Source: Nitriliruptorales bacterium
Lineage (GTDB): Bacteria > Actinomycetota > Nitriliruptoria > Euzebyales > Egibacteraceae
Direction of reading: 5' to 3'
DNA: 22,130 nt
Assembly (NCBI GenBank): GCA_007126835.1
Contig: SLAO01000073.1
Coordinates: 1-22,130, forward strand
The translations under genes were made by a program, and so were the position numbers. This document shows positions 7,597 to 15,174 of this stretch, in pieces (position 1 is the stretch's first letter; each line of letters begins with the position of its first letter). The notes below the pieces were generated by a model. That model did not search any database and was not told where the DNA came from. It was given only the letters and a program-made list of their open reading frames with translations.

Positions 7597-8446
7597 TCAG
7601 GCTCGCACCTCCTGGCGCAGGAACGCGTAGGAGGACACCGCGAACAAGGCTGACACGAGGCCGAACAGCCCCACCAGGTGTGGCCAGACCAGCAAGAGGC
7701 TCTGGTCCAGCGGCAGGGCGCTCGGCAGGGCGCCGTCGGCTTGACCGGGCAGCACGAGCCCTAGGGTATGTACGCGCGGGTCGAGCAACGCGCCGGTGGC
7801 CTCTCCGTACAAGGTCGTGGGTGCGGCACGGCTCACGGCCTGCTGCACCTCGATGTTGCGCACCGCCGCCTCGGCCCGGGTCGCGGGGAGCCAGCGCGTC
7901 GGCGACCACGCCCGCCAGCAGCGCTCCGAACAGGCTCAGGACCAACCGCACCGCCAGGGGCACCAATGCGCTCGTCGCCGGCCGGCGCACGAGCACCGAG
8001 CACAGCAGGGCCAGTCCCAGCCACACCCCAACGTAGGCGACCGTCACCGCCCACCACGCCGCGAGCCTCGCGCCGTCGGCCGCAGTGGGCGCAACACCCA
8101 GGGCGAGGATGCCGATCCCACCGGTCAGCAGCACCAACGCCGCCAGCGCGATCCCCACCACGGCGAGTCCAGCCACGAACTTCCCCACGATCACGTCGTC
8201 GCGGTAGATCGGCTGGGCCCACAGCCGTGGCAGCGTCCGCTGCGAGCGCTCCGCGTTGATCGCGTCGCAGCCGAAGGCGATGCCCAGCAAGGGAACGAGG
8301 AAGGTCAGCAGGCCCACGAACGACGGGATCCGTTCGCCCCCGACGGTGTACAGGCGCAGGAACAGCGGCACGACGCCGTCCTCGCCCATCGCCTCACGCA
8401 GCGCGCCGCGCCGATACGTGCCGGCGCAGCCGGTAACGTGCGACAT
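7597..8446 (-). pseudogene. ABC-2 type transporter permease, truncated and frameshifted
   Basis: The minus-strand frame encodes a typical ABC-2 permease middle: IPSFVGLLTFLVPLLGIAFG, then CDAINAERSQRTLPRLWAQPIYRDDVIVGKF with several hydrophobic helices after it, up to VVADALAP. The reading then fails. Skipping one base in the run of four C's (7885-7888, G on the plus strand) continues as ATRAEAAVRNIEVQQAVSR in another frame, which ends with a last membrane helix and FLRQEVRA at 7597. The N-terminal part, where such permeases have their first helix and a large extracytoplasmic segment, is missing. Homology seems to begin only just inside 8446, close to the palindrome at 8477-8520. No ATPase partner lies nearby. 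I take it as a decayed gene; the frameshift alone could be a sequencing error, but not the truncation. Confidence 0.8.
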
Positions 8447-8476
8447 GCGTGCGAATGTTTACGGACAAATGGGAAT

Positions 8477-8520
8477 CGACTGGTACATCTGCACGAGCGC
8501 TCGTGCAGATGTACCAGTCG
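8477..8520. repeat. 44-bp perfect palindrome, dispersed repeat copy 2
   Basis: The 22-base arm (8477-8498, containing TGGTACATCTGCACGAGC) is followed at once by its exact complement (8499-8520), with no spacer. A second, outer inverted repeat, CGGACAA (8462-8468) and TTGTCCG (8529-8535), frames it. The same arm core and a similar GGACAA flank occur at 79-118. It lies just upstream of the truncated permease, so it may mark the rearrangement that removed the permease N-terminus. Confidence 0.9.
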
Positions 8521-8742
8521 GGCGAAGATTGTCCGATTGATGCCGCCCCGCCGGCGGGTCCGATCGCCCACAGCTCGGGTTACGATTCGCGGAGCCATCG
8601 CAAAAGGCCCAATTCACCGCGTTGCCTGGCGCTGCGTCACCCCGACGGGCGGGCCGAGTCGCGATGCCTCGCGGCCTCGGCGCTGCGAAGGCCGGCACCC
8701 ATGCCCGGCATGGAACCACGCCCGGATTGCAACACTGGCGAC

Positions 8743-9018
8743 ATGGCTGACATCGATGTGCAATCCACGAACACGCCCGAGACCTTCGTCGTGACCGTCA
8801 CTGACGGCGGAGCCACCACGCAGCACAAGGTGAGCGTTCCGGTCCGGTCCCAAGCTGGCCTGCCTGAGAACGTCGACGCGGAGCGGCTGATCCGCTCGTC
8901 GTTCGCGTTCTTGCTGGAGCGCGAACCAGCCAGCGCCATCCTCCCGGAGTTCTCGCTCGACACCATCACGCGCTACTTCCCCGAGTACCCCGACGAGATG
9001 GTCAAACGTCACGGCTGA
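8743..9018 (+). CDS. Conserved hypothetical protein, 91 residues
   Basis: A small soluble acidic protein. It starts MADIDVQSTN and has a beta-rich first half (TFVVTVTDGGATTQHKVSV). The second half carries ERLIRSSFAFLLEREPASAI and FSLDTITRYFPEYPDEM, a pattern I recall from short uncharacterised bacterial proteins of this size. I chose the ATG at 8743 because the frame upstream of it is low-complexity and runs back through the palindrome. The Shine-Dalgarno is weak. Function is unknown. It stands alone between the palindrome and a tandem repeat array. Confidence 0.75.
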   Translation: MADIDVQSTNTPETFVVTVTDGGATTQHKVSVPVRSQAGLPENVDAERLIRSSFAFLLEREPASAILPEFSLDTITRYFPEYPDEMVKRHG

Positions 9019-9337
9019 GCCGGCTTGCGGGGCCGTTCCTCGGCCGCACGGGCGAACTCGGCTTCCGTCCCAAGCGCTGGGCGGTCTGCTGCGGGACTGC
9101 CGGTGCAGGTGGTCTCGCGCCAAGCTGCCGGTGCTGGTGGTCCCGCCGCAGGGCTGCCGGTGCTGGTGGTCCCGCCGCAGGGCTGCCGGTGCCAAGTGGT
9201 CCCCGCCGCAGGGCTGCCGGTCCCGTCCGAGGGGACACCATTGGCCGGTGTATCCGCAGCCCCTGGCGAACACGCTGTGCATTGAGACATCGGCGTCGCG
9301 GACTCGCTGTCGCCGCGGCTGAGCGCAAGGACGCATC
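9019..9337. other. Gene-free stretch with minisatellite
   Basis: No gene is seen on either strand. The long minus-strand frames here are translated repeats. The stretch contains the 29-31-bp tandem array listed separately and the Shine-Dalgarno of the following gene (AAGGA, 9327-9331). Confidence 0.6.
9095..9225. repeat. 29-31-bp tandem repeat, about 4.5 copies
   Basis: Units begin GCTGCCGGTGCTGGTGG. Two copies of exactly 29 bp (9124-9152 and 9153-9181) are identical. A 31-bp variant follows (9182-9212), with degenerate copies on both sides. There are no unique spacers, so it is not CRISPR. Confidence 0.9.
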
Positions 9338-9796
9338 GTGAGGCCACAACCGGACGGCATGGCCAACCACAAGCCCGCTGACTCCTCCCCCGCCACTTCG
9401 AAAGGCAGCCGGCTGGTACACCTCCGGTTGGCGGCCCGGGTGGTGGCTTGTGAGGACCAGGTCCGTCTGGCTGGCAACGGCGTGGGGGTGGAGATATCGA
9501 CCGAGCGTGCGACCAGGATCCGAGTGGAGAACGAACTCGTCACGCTCCCCCTGCGCGAGGTGGTCGGCGAGTCACCGATCCACGCGCAGATGCTGCTGCG
9601 CCGCTGGCGAGCATTGTCTGAGCGTGTCCGGGTCCGAGTCCTCACCATGCGGACCGGCGAGGGGTCGTCCAGTCCTGGGCGTCAGGTTGAGCTGGTCGGT
9701 CCTGACGGCGCCGTGCTGCGCTGGCACGAGCCCAGCCCGGTCGAGATGGAGCGCCGAGCATCGAGCGGTCCCCCCGAAGTCCATCTCCCGATGTGA
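9338..9796 (+). CDS. Hypothetical protein, 152 residues
   Basis: I do not recognise this gene. The GTG start at 9338 has AAGGA six bases upstream, better than the in-frame ATG at 9359. The middle of the product (about residues 25-115) has a normal protein composition: ARVVACEDQVRLAGNG, VEISTERATRIRVENELVT and SPIHAQMLLRRWRALSERV. The N-terminus and the Pro/Ser/Glu-rich tail look disordered. It has no membrane segment or signal peptide. The basic helix-like stretch and beta-rich parts give no firm clue to function. It could be a real accessory gene or a chance open frame in GC-rich DNA; the Shine-Dalgarno favours the first. Confidence 0.45.
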   Translation: MRPQPDGMANHKPADSSPATSKGSRLVHLRLAARVVACEDQVRLAGNGVGVEISTERATRIRVENELVTLPLREVVGESPIHAQMLLRRWRALSERVRVRVLTMRTGEGSSSPGRQVELVGPDGAVLRWHEPSPVEMERRASSGPPEVHLPM

Positions 9797-9903
9797 TAGC
9801 GAGCAACGTCGGGGTTCCGCGGCCATGATCATGTGAGGGATGCGCTGAGCGCCGGAACCCGCCACTCTCGCCAGTCTCGACCCCGCAGACATCCGTGACC
9901 GAC

Positions 9904-9940
9904 GTTGCGATTTCGACGTCCCTCACGTCGGAATCGCAAC
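9904..9940. repeat. Hairpin between small genes
   Basis: Arms of 16 bases (9904-9919 and 9925-9940) pair with one mismatch, which is G-U in RNA, around the 5-nt loop CCCTC. It lies about 110 bp after the hypothetical gene. It is terminator-like or part of an interspersed repeat, and no U tract follows. Confidence 0.6.
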
Positions 9941-9960
9941 CTCGCGGTGCGAGGCGGGGC

Positions 9961-10015
9961 GCCAACCCGCCGGGGACCACCCGCCGGGCGCCAACCCGCC
10001 GGGGACCACCCGCCG
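9961..10015. repeat. 29-bp tandem duplication
   Basis: Two adjacent copies (from 9961 and 9990, 29 bp apart) of a unit beginning GCCAACCCGCCGGGGACCAC, identical over the 26 bases of the second copy. The core GGGACCACC also occurs on the minus strand of the array at 9095-9225, so the arrays may be distantly related. Confidence 0.85.
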
Positions 10016-10042
10016 ACACCCGCGCTGTGGAGGGCTTAGCCT
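10013..10042 (+). promoter_or_regulatory. Possible promoter of the candidate selenoprotein gene
   Basis: TAGCCT (10037-10042) fits an actinobacterial TAnnnT -10 box. CCGACA (10013-10018) is a weak -35 box, 18 bp away. The start codon follows 36 bp after the -10 box, with AGGAG at 10068-10072 six bases before it. Short boxes like these occur by chance. Confidence 0.3.
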
Positions 10043-10078
10043 GGCGTCCCTGTCACCACCCAGAAGCAGGAGCGCGCC

Positions 10079-10381
10079 ATGGAGCTCAACGTCAGCGACG
10101 ACGCTGCCGAACTGGTTCGTCGCAGGGGCGGTGCCGTGGCGCTTGACTTCATCAGCGCAGTCACCTGAGGCGGCCGGCCACAGGTGTCGGTCGACACCTA
10201 CCTGAAGGGCAAGGACACCACCCCGTACACGCGGGTCGAGCACGGCGACATCACGATTCTCGTCGCTCCCGGGATGGCCCGCTGGTCGGAGCGGATCACC
10301 CTCGCTACCAAGCGAGGGTTCCTGCGGCGTGGCCTCGACATCGCAGTGGAGCACGAGCACGGGCCCGCCTGTCAGCACTGA
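10079..10381 (+). CDS. Candidate selenoprotein with in-frame TGA (CC/Se-motif-like)
   Basis: From ATG 10079, with AGGAG six bases before it, the frame reads MELNVSDDAAELVRRRGG and then AVALDFISAVT, reaching TGA at 10166-10168 (codon 30). It continues in the same frame as GGRPQVSVDTYLKGKD and then YTRVEHGDITILVAP, through a basic segment to a C-terminal HEHGPACQH, stopping at 10381. That is 100 residues if TGA is read as selenocysteine. Both halves have normal protein composition and the same frame, and neither is a plausible protein alone. A hairpin right after the TGA has the features of a bacterial SECIS. The layout (an A-x-x-L...GG helix, one redox residue near 30, then a beta-rich part) resembles what I recall of the CC/Se motif (seleno)protein family; function is unknown. 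Alternatives are a nonsense-mutated gene, or a stop with restart at GTG 10184. Any product is probably cytoplasmic. It precedes the nitrate operon by 233 bp. Confidence 0.72.
10182..10199 (+). promoter_or_regulatory. Candidate bacterial SECIS hairpin
   Basis: A perfect 7-bp stem, AGGTGTC with GACACCT, encloses the loop GGTC (10189-10192), which could close by one further pair. Exactly 20 bases separate the TGA from the loop. Bacterial SECIS elements place the apical loop about 16-37 bases after the UGA and need a G among the first loop bases; E. coli fdhF has GGUC in its loop. SelB would bind this in the mRNA. The hairpin lies inside the coding frame, as bacterial SECIS elements must. Confidence 0.65.
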
Positions 10382-10614
10382 CGCGCACACACACCATCGC
10401 GGCCTCGCCCAACCACGGCCTTGGCACTACTCACCGCCTCGCCCAGTTCAGACCCGTCGCCCCAGCTCGGATTTCTCGCCCAGTACACGGGCCTCGCAGT
10501 TGAGGCCGCGCCGGCTGACGCCTGCATCAACACTTCCGACCACCGCCCCCGTACCGCTACGCTGCGACGGCGACGCACGGACGAACACCCGCGCCGGCTG
10601 TTGCAACCAGCCTG
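10382..10614. other. Intergenic region ahead of the nitrate operon
   Basis: No gene is seen. The word CTCGCCCA recurs three times at intervals of about 30 bases (near 10403, 10438 and 10468). This stretch should hold the promoter of the nitrate operon; I cannot point to convincing boxes. Confidence 0.4.
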
Positions 10615-11682
10615 TTGTCCGACGACGACGCAACGAGGGTCGCTATCGACACGCTGAGACTCGACCGACAAGCGATGGTCCGAGGGCTGCTCGCAACCGG
10701 GGTCGTGCTCATCATGGTCGCCGCGGGAAGCGGATGGTTCCGCTGGTTCGACACCGCGCTCGCCGGCTACCTGTTCGGCGTGCTGTTCTTCGTCTTCGCC
10801 AGCGTCTACCGGTACTCGGTGTGGCTGCAGCGGCCCCCCACAGCTCGGCTCCGCGCGAGGGGATGGCAGGCCCTGCGCGACCCGCAGCTGCGTCGCGGCA
10901 ACCTGCGTAGCCTTCCTTCGCTGATCGGGGCGAACCTGCTGGCGCAGTCGTTCATCCGTCACCGGTCGACCACGCGCTGGCTCGCACACCAGCTGATCTT
11001 CTGGGGCTGCGTGCTCGCCGTCGCGGTCACATTCCCCCTGACGTTTGGGTGGTTCCACTTCCGCTCGGTGGGCCAGCAGGTGTCGCGCTACGAGGTGCAG
11101 TTCACCGAGATCGGCCTGTTGCAGTTCGACATCGGGGGGGTGGTGGCGTGGATGTTCTTCCACGCCCTGGACATCTCCGCGGTGCTCGTGCTCGCCGGCG
11201 TGGGCATCTTCCTGCTGCGGCGCCTGCGCGAGCCCGGTGCGATCGCCACGCAGCGCGCCAGCGACAACCTCGCACTGGCCGGGCTGTTCGCCGTGTCGAT
11301 CACCGGGTTGATGCTCACCGTCAGCCACCAATTCCTCGAGGGGGCGTTCTACAGCTTCCTCAACGTGCTGCACGCGCTGACCGTCGTGCTGGGCCTGATG
11401 TACATCCCGTTCGGCAAGCTGTTCCACATCTTCCAGCGCCCCGGCAACCTGGGGGTCACGTTCTACTCACGGGCGGCCGAGGCTGGGCCGGGGCAGACGT
11501 GCGCCCGGTGCGGTCAGGAGTTCGCCAGCCAGCTGCAGATGGGCGACCTCAAGGAGATCCTGCCCCAGCTCGGGTACCACTACGAGACCGACGCGCAGGG
11601 CAACTACCAGGACCTCTGCCCGAACTGCCGCCGCGCGGGGGTCGCGCTCGCACAGTCCACCGCGGTGGGTGGGTTCGGCTGA
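10615..11682 (+). CDS. Cytochrome-b-like membrane protein with C-terminal CxxC domain
   Basis: A 355-residue integral membrane protein, first gene of the nitrate operon. It has about six hydrophobic segments (near 22-40, 47-70, 124-146, 172-202, 218-239 and 247-266). Histidines lie in or at the ends of several: H125, H148, H183, H238, H253 and H271. The spacing recalls the haem-b subunits of the NarI/HdrE/DsrM type, which oxidise quinol, so I infer a quinol dehydrogenase for the downstream reductase. After residue 290 comes a soluble tail with CARCG (296-300) and CPNC (335-338), a zinc-ribbon or rubredoxin-like knuckle pair. The start is uncertain: TTG 10615 keeps a short polar N-terminus, while ATG 10675 begins at the first helix. 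Neither has a good Shine-Dalgarno. Haem binding is not proven by sequence. Confidence 0.8.
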   Translation: MSDDDATRVAIDTLRLDRQAMVRGLLATGVVLIMVAAGSGWFRWFDTALAGYLFGVLFFVFASVYRYSVWLQRPPTARLRARGWQALRDPQLRRGNLRSLPSLIGANLLAQSFIRHRSTTRWLAHQLIFWGCVLAVAVTFPLTFGWFHFRSVGQQVSRYEVQFTEIGLLQFDIGGVVAWMFFHALDISAVLVLAGVGIFLLRRLREPGAIATQRASDNLALAGLFAVSITGLMLTVSHQFLEGAFYSFLNVLHALTVVLGLMYIPFGKLFHIFQRPGNLGVTFYSRAAEAGPGQTCARCGQEFASQLQMGDLKEILPQLGYHYETDAQGNYQDLCPNCRRAGVALAQSTAVGGFG

Positions 11683-11715
11683 CACCCCGCGCGCGACGAA
11701 CAGGAGCCAACAGCG

Positions 11716-13914
11716 ATGGCAAGACCTCCTCTGTCCGACGCCGAGCTCGTGGAGCGCTACGGACCACACCTGAACTGGGAACCCCCGGGAGGGTGGGACG
11801 CCGGCTTGGAGATCGAACGCGAGGTGGACACCCACTGCGCGTTCTGCGGGCAGCAGTGCGGCATCACGCTCAAGGTGGCCAACAACAGCGTCGTGGGATT
11901 CGAGCCCCGCTACGACTTCCCGTTCAACGAGGGCAAGCTGTGCCCCAAGGGCGTCAAGCGCTACCTCCAGGGAGGCCACCCCGACCGGCTGACCGAGCCG
12001 CTCCAGCGCACCGAGGCAGGGTTCCGCGACGCCACCTGGGACGCGGTCCTCGACCGGACCGTCTCCGAGATCCGCCGCATCCAGTCCGAGCACGGCCCGG
12101 ACGCGTTCGGGGTGATCTCCGGCTCGTCGCTGACCACCGAGAAGACCTACCTGATGGGCAAGCTCGCCCGGCTTGGCATCGGCACCGCCAATATCGACTA
12201 CAACGGCCGGCTGTGCATGGTCAGCGCCGCGGCTGGCAACAAGAAGGCCCTCGGGATGGACCGAGCCCCGAACCCCTGGAGCGACATTCCCCACGCGCAG
12301 GTGGTCTTCGTGGCCGGGGCCAACATCGCCGAGTGCGCCCCGATCACCACCGACTACATCTGGCGGGCCCGCGACCGCGGCGCGAAGCTGATCGTCGCTG
12401 ATCCGCGCGTCAACCCGCTCGCCCGCACCGCCGACTGCTTCCTGGGGCTGCGACCGGGCACTGACACGGCGCTGTACGGCGCGATCCTACGCGAGCTCAT
12501 CCAGCGCGACCTGCTCGACCACGACTTCATCGAGCAGCGCACCCACGGCATCGCCGAGGCCGCCGCCGCGGTGGACCACATGACCCCCAAGTGGGCCGAG
12601 GGCGTCACCGGCGTGCCCGCCAGCCGCATCGAGCAGGCCGCCGAGCTGTGGGGTCGTCCGGCCACCGGGATGCTGCTGCATGCGCGCGGGATCGAGCACC
12701 ACTCGAAGGGCGTGCAGAACGTGCTGGCGTGCATCAACCTCGGGCTCGCCACCGGGAGGTACGGCAAACCCGGCTGCGGGGTGTGCACCATCACCGGTCA
12801 GGGCAACGGGCAAGGCGGGCGCGAGCAGGGCCAGAAGTCCGACCAGCTGCCCGGTGCGCGGGACATCGGCAACCCCGATCACCGCGCCGAGGTGGCTGCT
12901 GCCTGGGGGGTCGAGCCTGACGACATCCCCCAGGAGGGCCTGTCGTACGAGGAGCAGTTCGACGCGATCCTCGATGGGCGCATTCGCGGGTTGCTGCTGA
13001 TCTGCTCGAACCCGATGGTCTCGCTGCCCGACACCGCCAAGACCCGCGCCGCGCTGGAGAAGCTGGAGTTCTTCGCGGTGATCGACTTCTTCCTGACGGA
13101 GTCGGCCTTCCACGCCGACGTGGTGCTGCCCGGCAGCCTGCACGAGGAGGAGGAAGGGGTCGTCACCACCGCGGAGGGCCGCTGCGTGAAGATCAACGCT
13201 GCGGTCAGCCCTCCCGGCAATGCCCGGCGCGACACCGACATCATCTGCGACCTCGGACGCCGGCTCGGCGCCGGGCAGCACTTCGCCATGGACGGCCCGC
13301 GAGAGGTCTTCGAGGAGATCCGCCGGGTCAGCCGCGGAGGCGTCGCCGACTACGCGGGGATGACCTGGGAGCGCCTCGAGGCCGAGCAGGGCATCTTCTG
13401 GCCGTGCCCGACCGAGGACCACCCCGGCACGCCGCGGCTGTACGAGCGCTCGTTCGCCCATGCCGACGGCAAGGCGAGGATGCTGCCGGTCGAACACCGC
13501 GACCCGGCGGAGGTCGTCGACGACGAGTACCCCATCTGGTACACGACCGGCCGCGTCGTCAGCCAGTACCTCTCGGGTGCGCAAACCCGGCGGATCGGGC
13601 CGCTGATCGAGCAGTATCCCGAGCCGCTGTGCGAGATGCACCCGCGGCTCGCCAGCGTCCACGGGATCGCGGACGGGGACCTGGTGCGCGTGGTCAGCCG
13701 GCGCGGCTCCATCGAGGTGCCCGCGCAAGTCGTGGAGTCCATCCGGCCCGACACCGTCTTCATCCCCTACCACTGGGCGGGGCACAAGGCCGCCAACCAG
13801 CTGACCAACCCGGTGCTCGACCCGATCAGCAAGATCCCCGAGTACAAAGTCGCCGCGGTCCGCATCGAGCGGATCGGCCCGCCCCAGCGCCCCGTCGGGC
13901 AGGCCGCTCCATGA
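11716..13914 (+). CDS. Molybdopterin oxidoreductase, nitrate reductase (NasA/NarB)-like catalytic subunit
   Basis: A 732-residue Mo-bisMGD enzyme, inferred to reduce nitrate to nitrite. The N-terminal [4Fe-4S] site is C41-x2-C44-x3-C48-x27-C76 followed by PKG. The block YNGRLCMVSAAAGNK holds the presumed Mo-ligand Cys167 and resembles the NSRLCMSSA of assimilatory nitrate reductases rather than the formate dehydrogenase pattern. The C-terminal domain ends VFIPYHWAGHKAANQLTN and then DPISKIPEYKVAAVRIERI, also typical of the NasA branch. There is no Tat signal, so it is cytoplasmic. The ATG at 11716 has AGGAG nine bases upstream. The stop overlaps the ferredoxin start (ATGA). A nitrate porter in the same operon supports nitrate as substrate; a formate dehydrogenase-like or other role remains possible. 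Confidence 0.87.
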   Translation: MARPPLSDAELVERYGPHLNWEPPGGWDAGLEIEREVDTHCAFCGQQCGITLKVANNSVVGFEPRYDFPFNEGKLCPKGVKRYLQGGHPDRLTEPLQRTEAGFRDATWDAVLDRTVSEIRRIQSEHGPDAFGVISGSSLTTEKTYLMGKLARLGIGTANIDYNGRLCMVSAAAGNKKALGMDRAPNPWSDIPHAQVVFVAGANIAECAPITTDYIWRARDRGAKLIVADPRVNPLARTADCFLGLRPGTDTALYGAILRELIQRDLLDHDFIEQRTHGIAEAAAAVDHMTPKWAEGVTGVPASRIEQAAELWGRPATGMLLHARGIEHHSKGVQNVLACINLGLATGRYGKPGCGVCTITGQGNGQGGREQGQKSDQLPGARDIGNPDHRAEVAAAWGVEPDDIPQEGLSYEEQFDAILDGRIRGLLLICSNPMVSLPDTAKTRAALEKLEFFAVIDFFLTESAFHADVVLPGSLHEEEEGVVTTAEGRCVKINAAVSPPGNARRDTDIICDLGRRLGAGQHFAMDGPREVFEEIRRVSRGGVADYAGMTWERLEAEQGIFWPCPTEDHPGTPRLYERSFAHADGKARMLPVEHRDPAEVVDDEYPIWYTTGRVVSQYLSGAQTRRIGPLIEQYPEPLCEMHPRLASVHGIADGDLVRVVSRRGSIEVPAQVVESIRPDTVFIPYHWAGHKAANQLTNPVLDPISKIPEYKVAAVRIERIGPPQRPVGQAAP

Positions 13915-14546
13915 TGGGCACCAAGCTGCCCGGCTCCGACGAGCTGATCTTCGTCATCGACCAGAGCCGCTGCATCGGGTGCGGCGCCTGCGTGACTGCG
14001 TGCGCCGAGTGCGACACCCACAAGGGCACGTCGATGATGCACCTCGACTACGTCGACCGGTCGCAGTCGACGCAGACCGCCCCCATGGTGTGCATGCACT
14101 GCGACGACCCCACGTGCGCCAGCGTGTGCCCGGCCGACGCGATCAAGCAGGGCGACGATCTGCTCGTGCAATCGGCCGACCAGTCCCGGTGCATCGCCTG
14201 CTCCAACTGTGTCTACGCCTGTCCGTTCGGGGTCCCCGAGGTCTATCCCGAGCGCAACATGATGATGAAGTGCGACGGGTGCTACGACCGCCGCAGCGAG
14301 GGCAAGGCGCCGATGTGCGCCAGCGTATGTCCCAGCGAGGCGCTGTGGTTTGGCACGGCCGACGAGTTCGACCGCACCCGCGCGGGCACCCTGGCAAACT
14401 CGTTCCAGTTCGGCGGCCAGCACGTCACCACCAACGTCTACACCGTGACCCACGAGCTCGGGCCGGTTGACGCGCTGCTTGGTCGCGGCGAGACCCCCCA
14501 GGCCGTCACGGACCCCTTCGGGTTGGAGGAGGTGGGCGTGTCATGA
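13911..14546 (+). CDS. 4Fe-4S ferredoxin-type electron transfer subunit (NrfC/HycB-like)
   Basis: A 211-residue iron-sulfur subunit with sixteen cysteines in the pattern of four [4Fe-4S] clusters: C21-x2-C-x2-C-x3-C31, C61-x2-C-x4-C-x3-C73, C94-x2-C-x2-C-x3-C104, and C121-x2-C-x11-C-x3-C140. This is the layout of the small beta subunits that pass electrons to molybdopterin enzymes. No signal peptide is seen, so it works in the cytoplasm next to the catalytic subunit. It starts at ATG 13911 inside the previous stop, and its own stop overlaps the Rieske start, so the three are translationally coupled. The frame is open far upstream, but that part is a shadow of the catalytic gene. Confidence 0.92.
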   Translation: MMGTKLPGSDELIFVIDQSRCIGCGACVTACAECDTHKGTSMMHLDYVDRSQSTQTAPMVCMHCDDPTCASVCPADAIKQGDDLLVQSADQSRCIACSNCVYACPFGVPEVYPERNMMMKCDGCYDRRSEGKAPMCASVCPSEALWFGTADEFDRTRAGTLANSFQFGGQHVTTNVYTVTHELGPVDALLGRGETPQAVTDPFGLEEVGVS

Positions 14547-15145
14547 GCGATCGCCAGCAACTCGACGGCACCCAGTCCGAGGCCGGGCCCGGCGCGGACG
14601 TCGGCGCCGGCAACCCGGACGCCGCAAACGCGGACCCCAGCGCCGGCACCCCGGACCCGGAGCGGGCGCGCAAGGCCGTCGATGACTTCCCCATCCGCTC
14701 ATCCGGCGAGGACGAGGTGACCCGGCGGGAGTTCATCCGCTACCTGACCCTGGGCTCAGGGGGCCTGGCCATCGCCACCACCGGCATCGCTGGGCTGACC
14801 ACGGTGCGTCAACCGGCTCCGCGCGAGCCGATGGAGGTCGTCCCGGTCGACGAGATCGACGTCGGGGGCAGCTACCTGTTCAGCTACCCGACCGAGGACG
14901 ACCCGGCAATCCTGCTCCGCCCCACACCCGACGACGTGCTGGGCTTCAGCCAGCGGTGCACCCACCTTGCGTGCGTCGTCTACTACGACCACGCCGAGGG
15001 TCAGCTGGTCTGCCCGTGTCACAACGGGTTCTTCGACGCAAACGACGGGCAGGTTCTCGCTGGGCCACCGGAACGGCCCCTCAACAGCATCGACTTGGAG
15101 ATCCGCGAAGGGATCGTGTGGGCCGTCGGCGGAGGCGGCCACTGA
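14543..15145 (+). CDS. Rieske [2Fe-2S] protein with Tat-type anchor
   Basis: A 200-residue Rieske protein. A disordered Ala/Gly/Asp-rich N-terminus (1-50) precedes TRREFIRYLTLGSGG (60-74) and a hydrophobic helix to about 86, a Tat-type uncleaved anchor as in bc1 Rieske proteins. The cluster motif is C139-T-H141-L-A-C144 with C157-P-C159-H160, including both extra cysteines of high-potential Rieske proteins. If exported, the cluster faces the outside of the membrane while the Mo subunit stays inside. It would accept electrons from quinol or donate to a haem of the cytochrome-b-like subunit. Haloarchaeal nitrate reductase operons also pair a Rieske protein with a cytochrome b, so the combination has precedent. 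It starts by ATGA overlap with the ferredoxin gene. Confidence 0.92.
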   Translation: MSDRQQLDGTQSEAGPGADVGAGNPDAANADPSAGTPDPERARKAVDDFPIRSSGEDEVTRREFIRYLTLGSGGLAIATTGIAGLTTVRQPAPREPMEVVPVDEIDVGGSYLFSYPTEDDPAILLRPTPDDVLGFSQRCTHLACVVYYDHAEGQLVCPCHNGFFDANDGQVLAGPPERPLNSIDLEIREGIVWAVGGGGH

Positions 15146-15174
15146 GCAGCCGATCGGCAGGGGAGGCCATCCAC

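Noticed and set aside
8614..9648. Long minus-strand open frame (344 codons)
   Set aside because: Its middle is translated minisatellite repeat, and it overlaps the better-supported small plus-strand genes. Long chance frames are common in GC-rich DNA.
10184..10381. A separate 65-residue gene starting at GTG 10184
   Set aside because: This start has no Shine-Dalgarno and lies inside the SECIS-like hairpin. The frame is continuous with the 29 codons before the TGA, which carry the good start signals.
11716..13914. Formate dehydrogenase catalytic subunit
   Set aside because: The Mo-ligand block YNGRLCMVSAAAG and the C-terminal end are of the nitrate reductase (NasA) type, and the operon has an NNP nitrate porter. 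The nearby selenoprotein candidate is not part of this enzyme.
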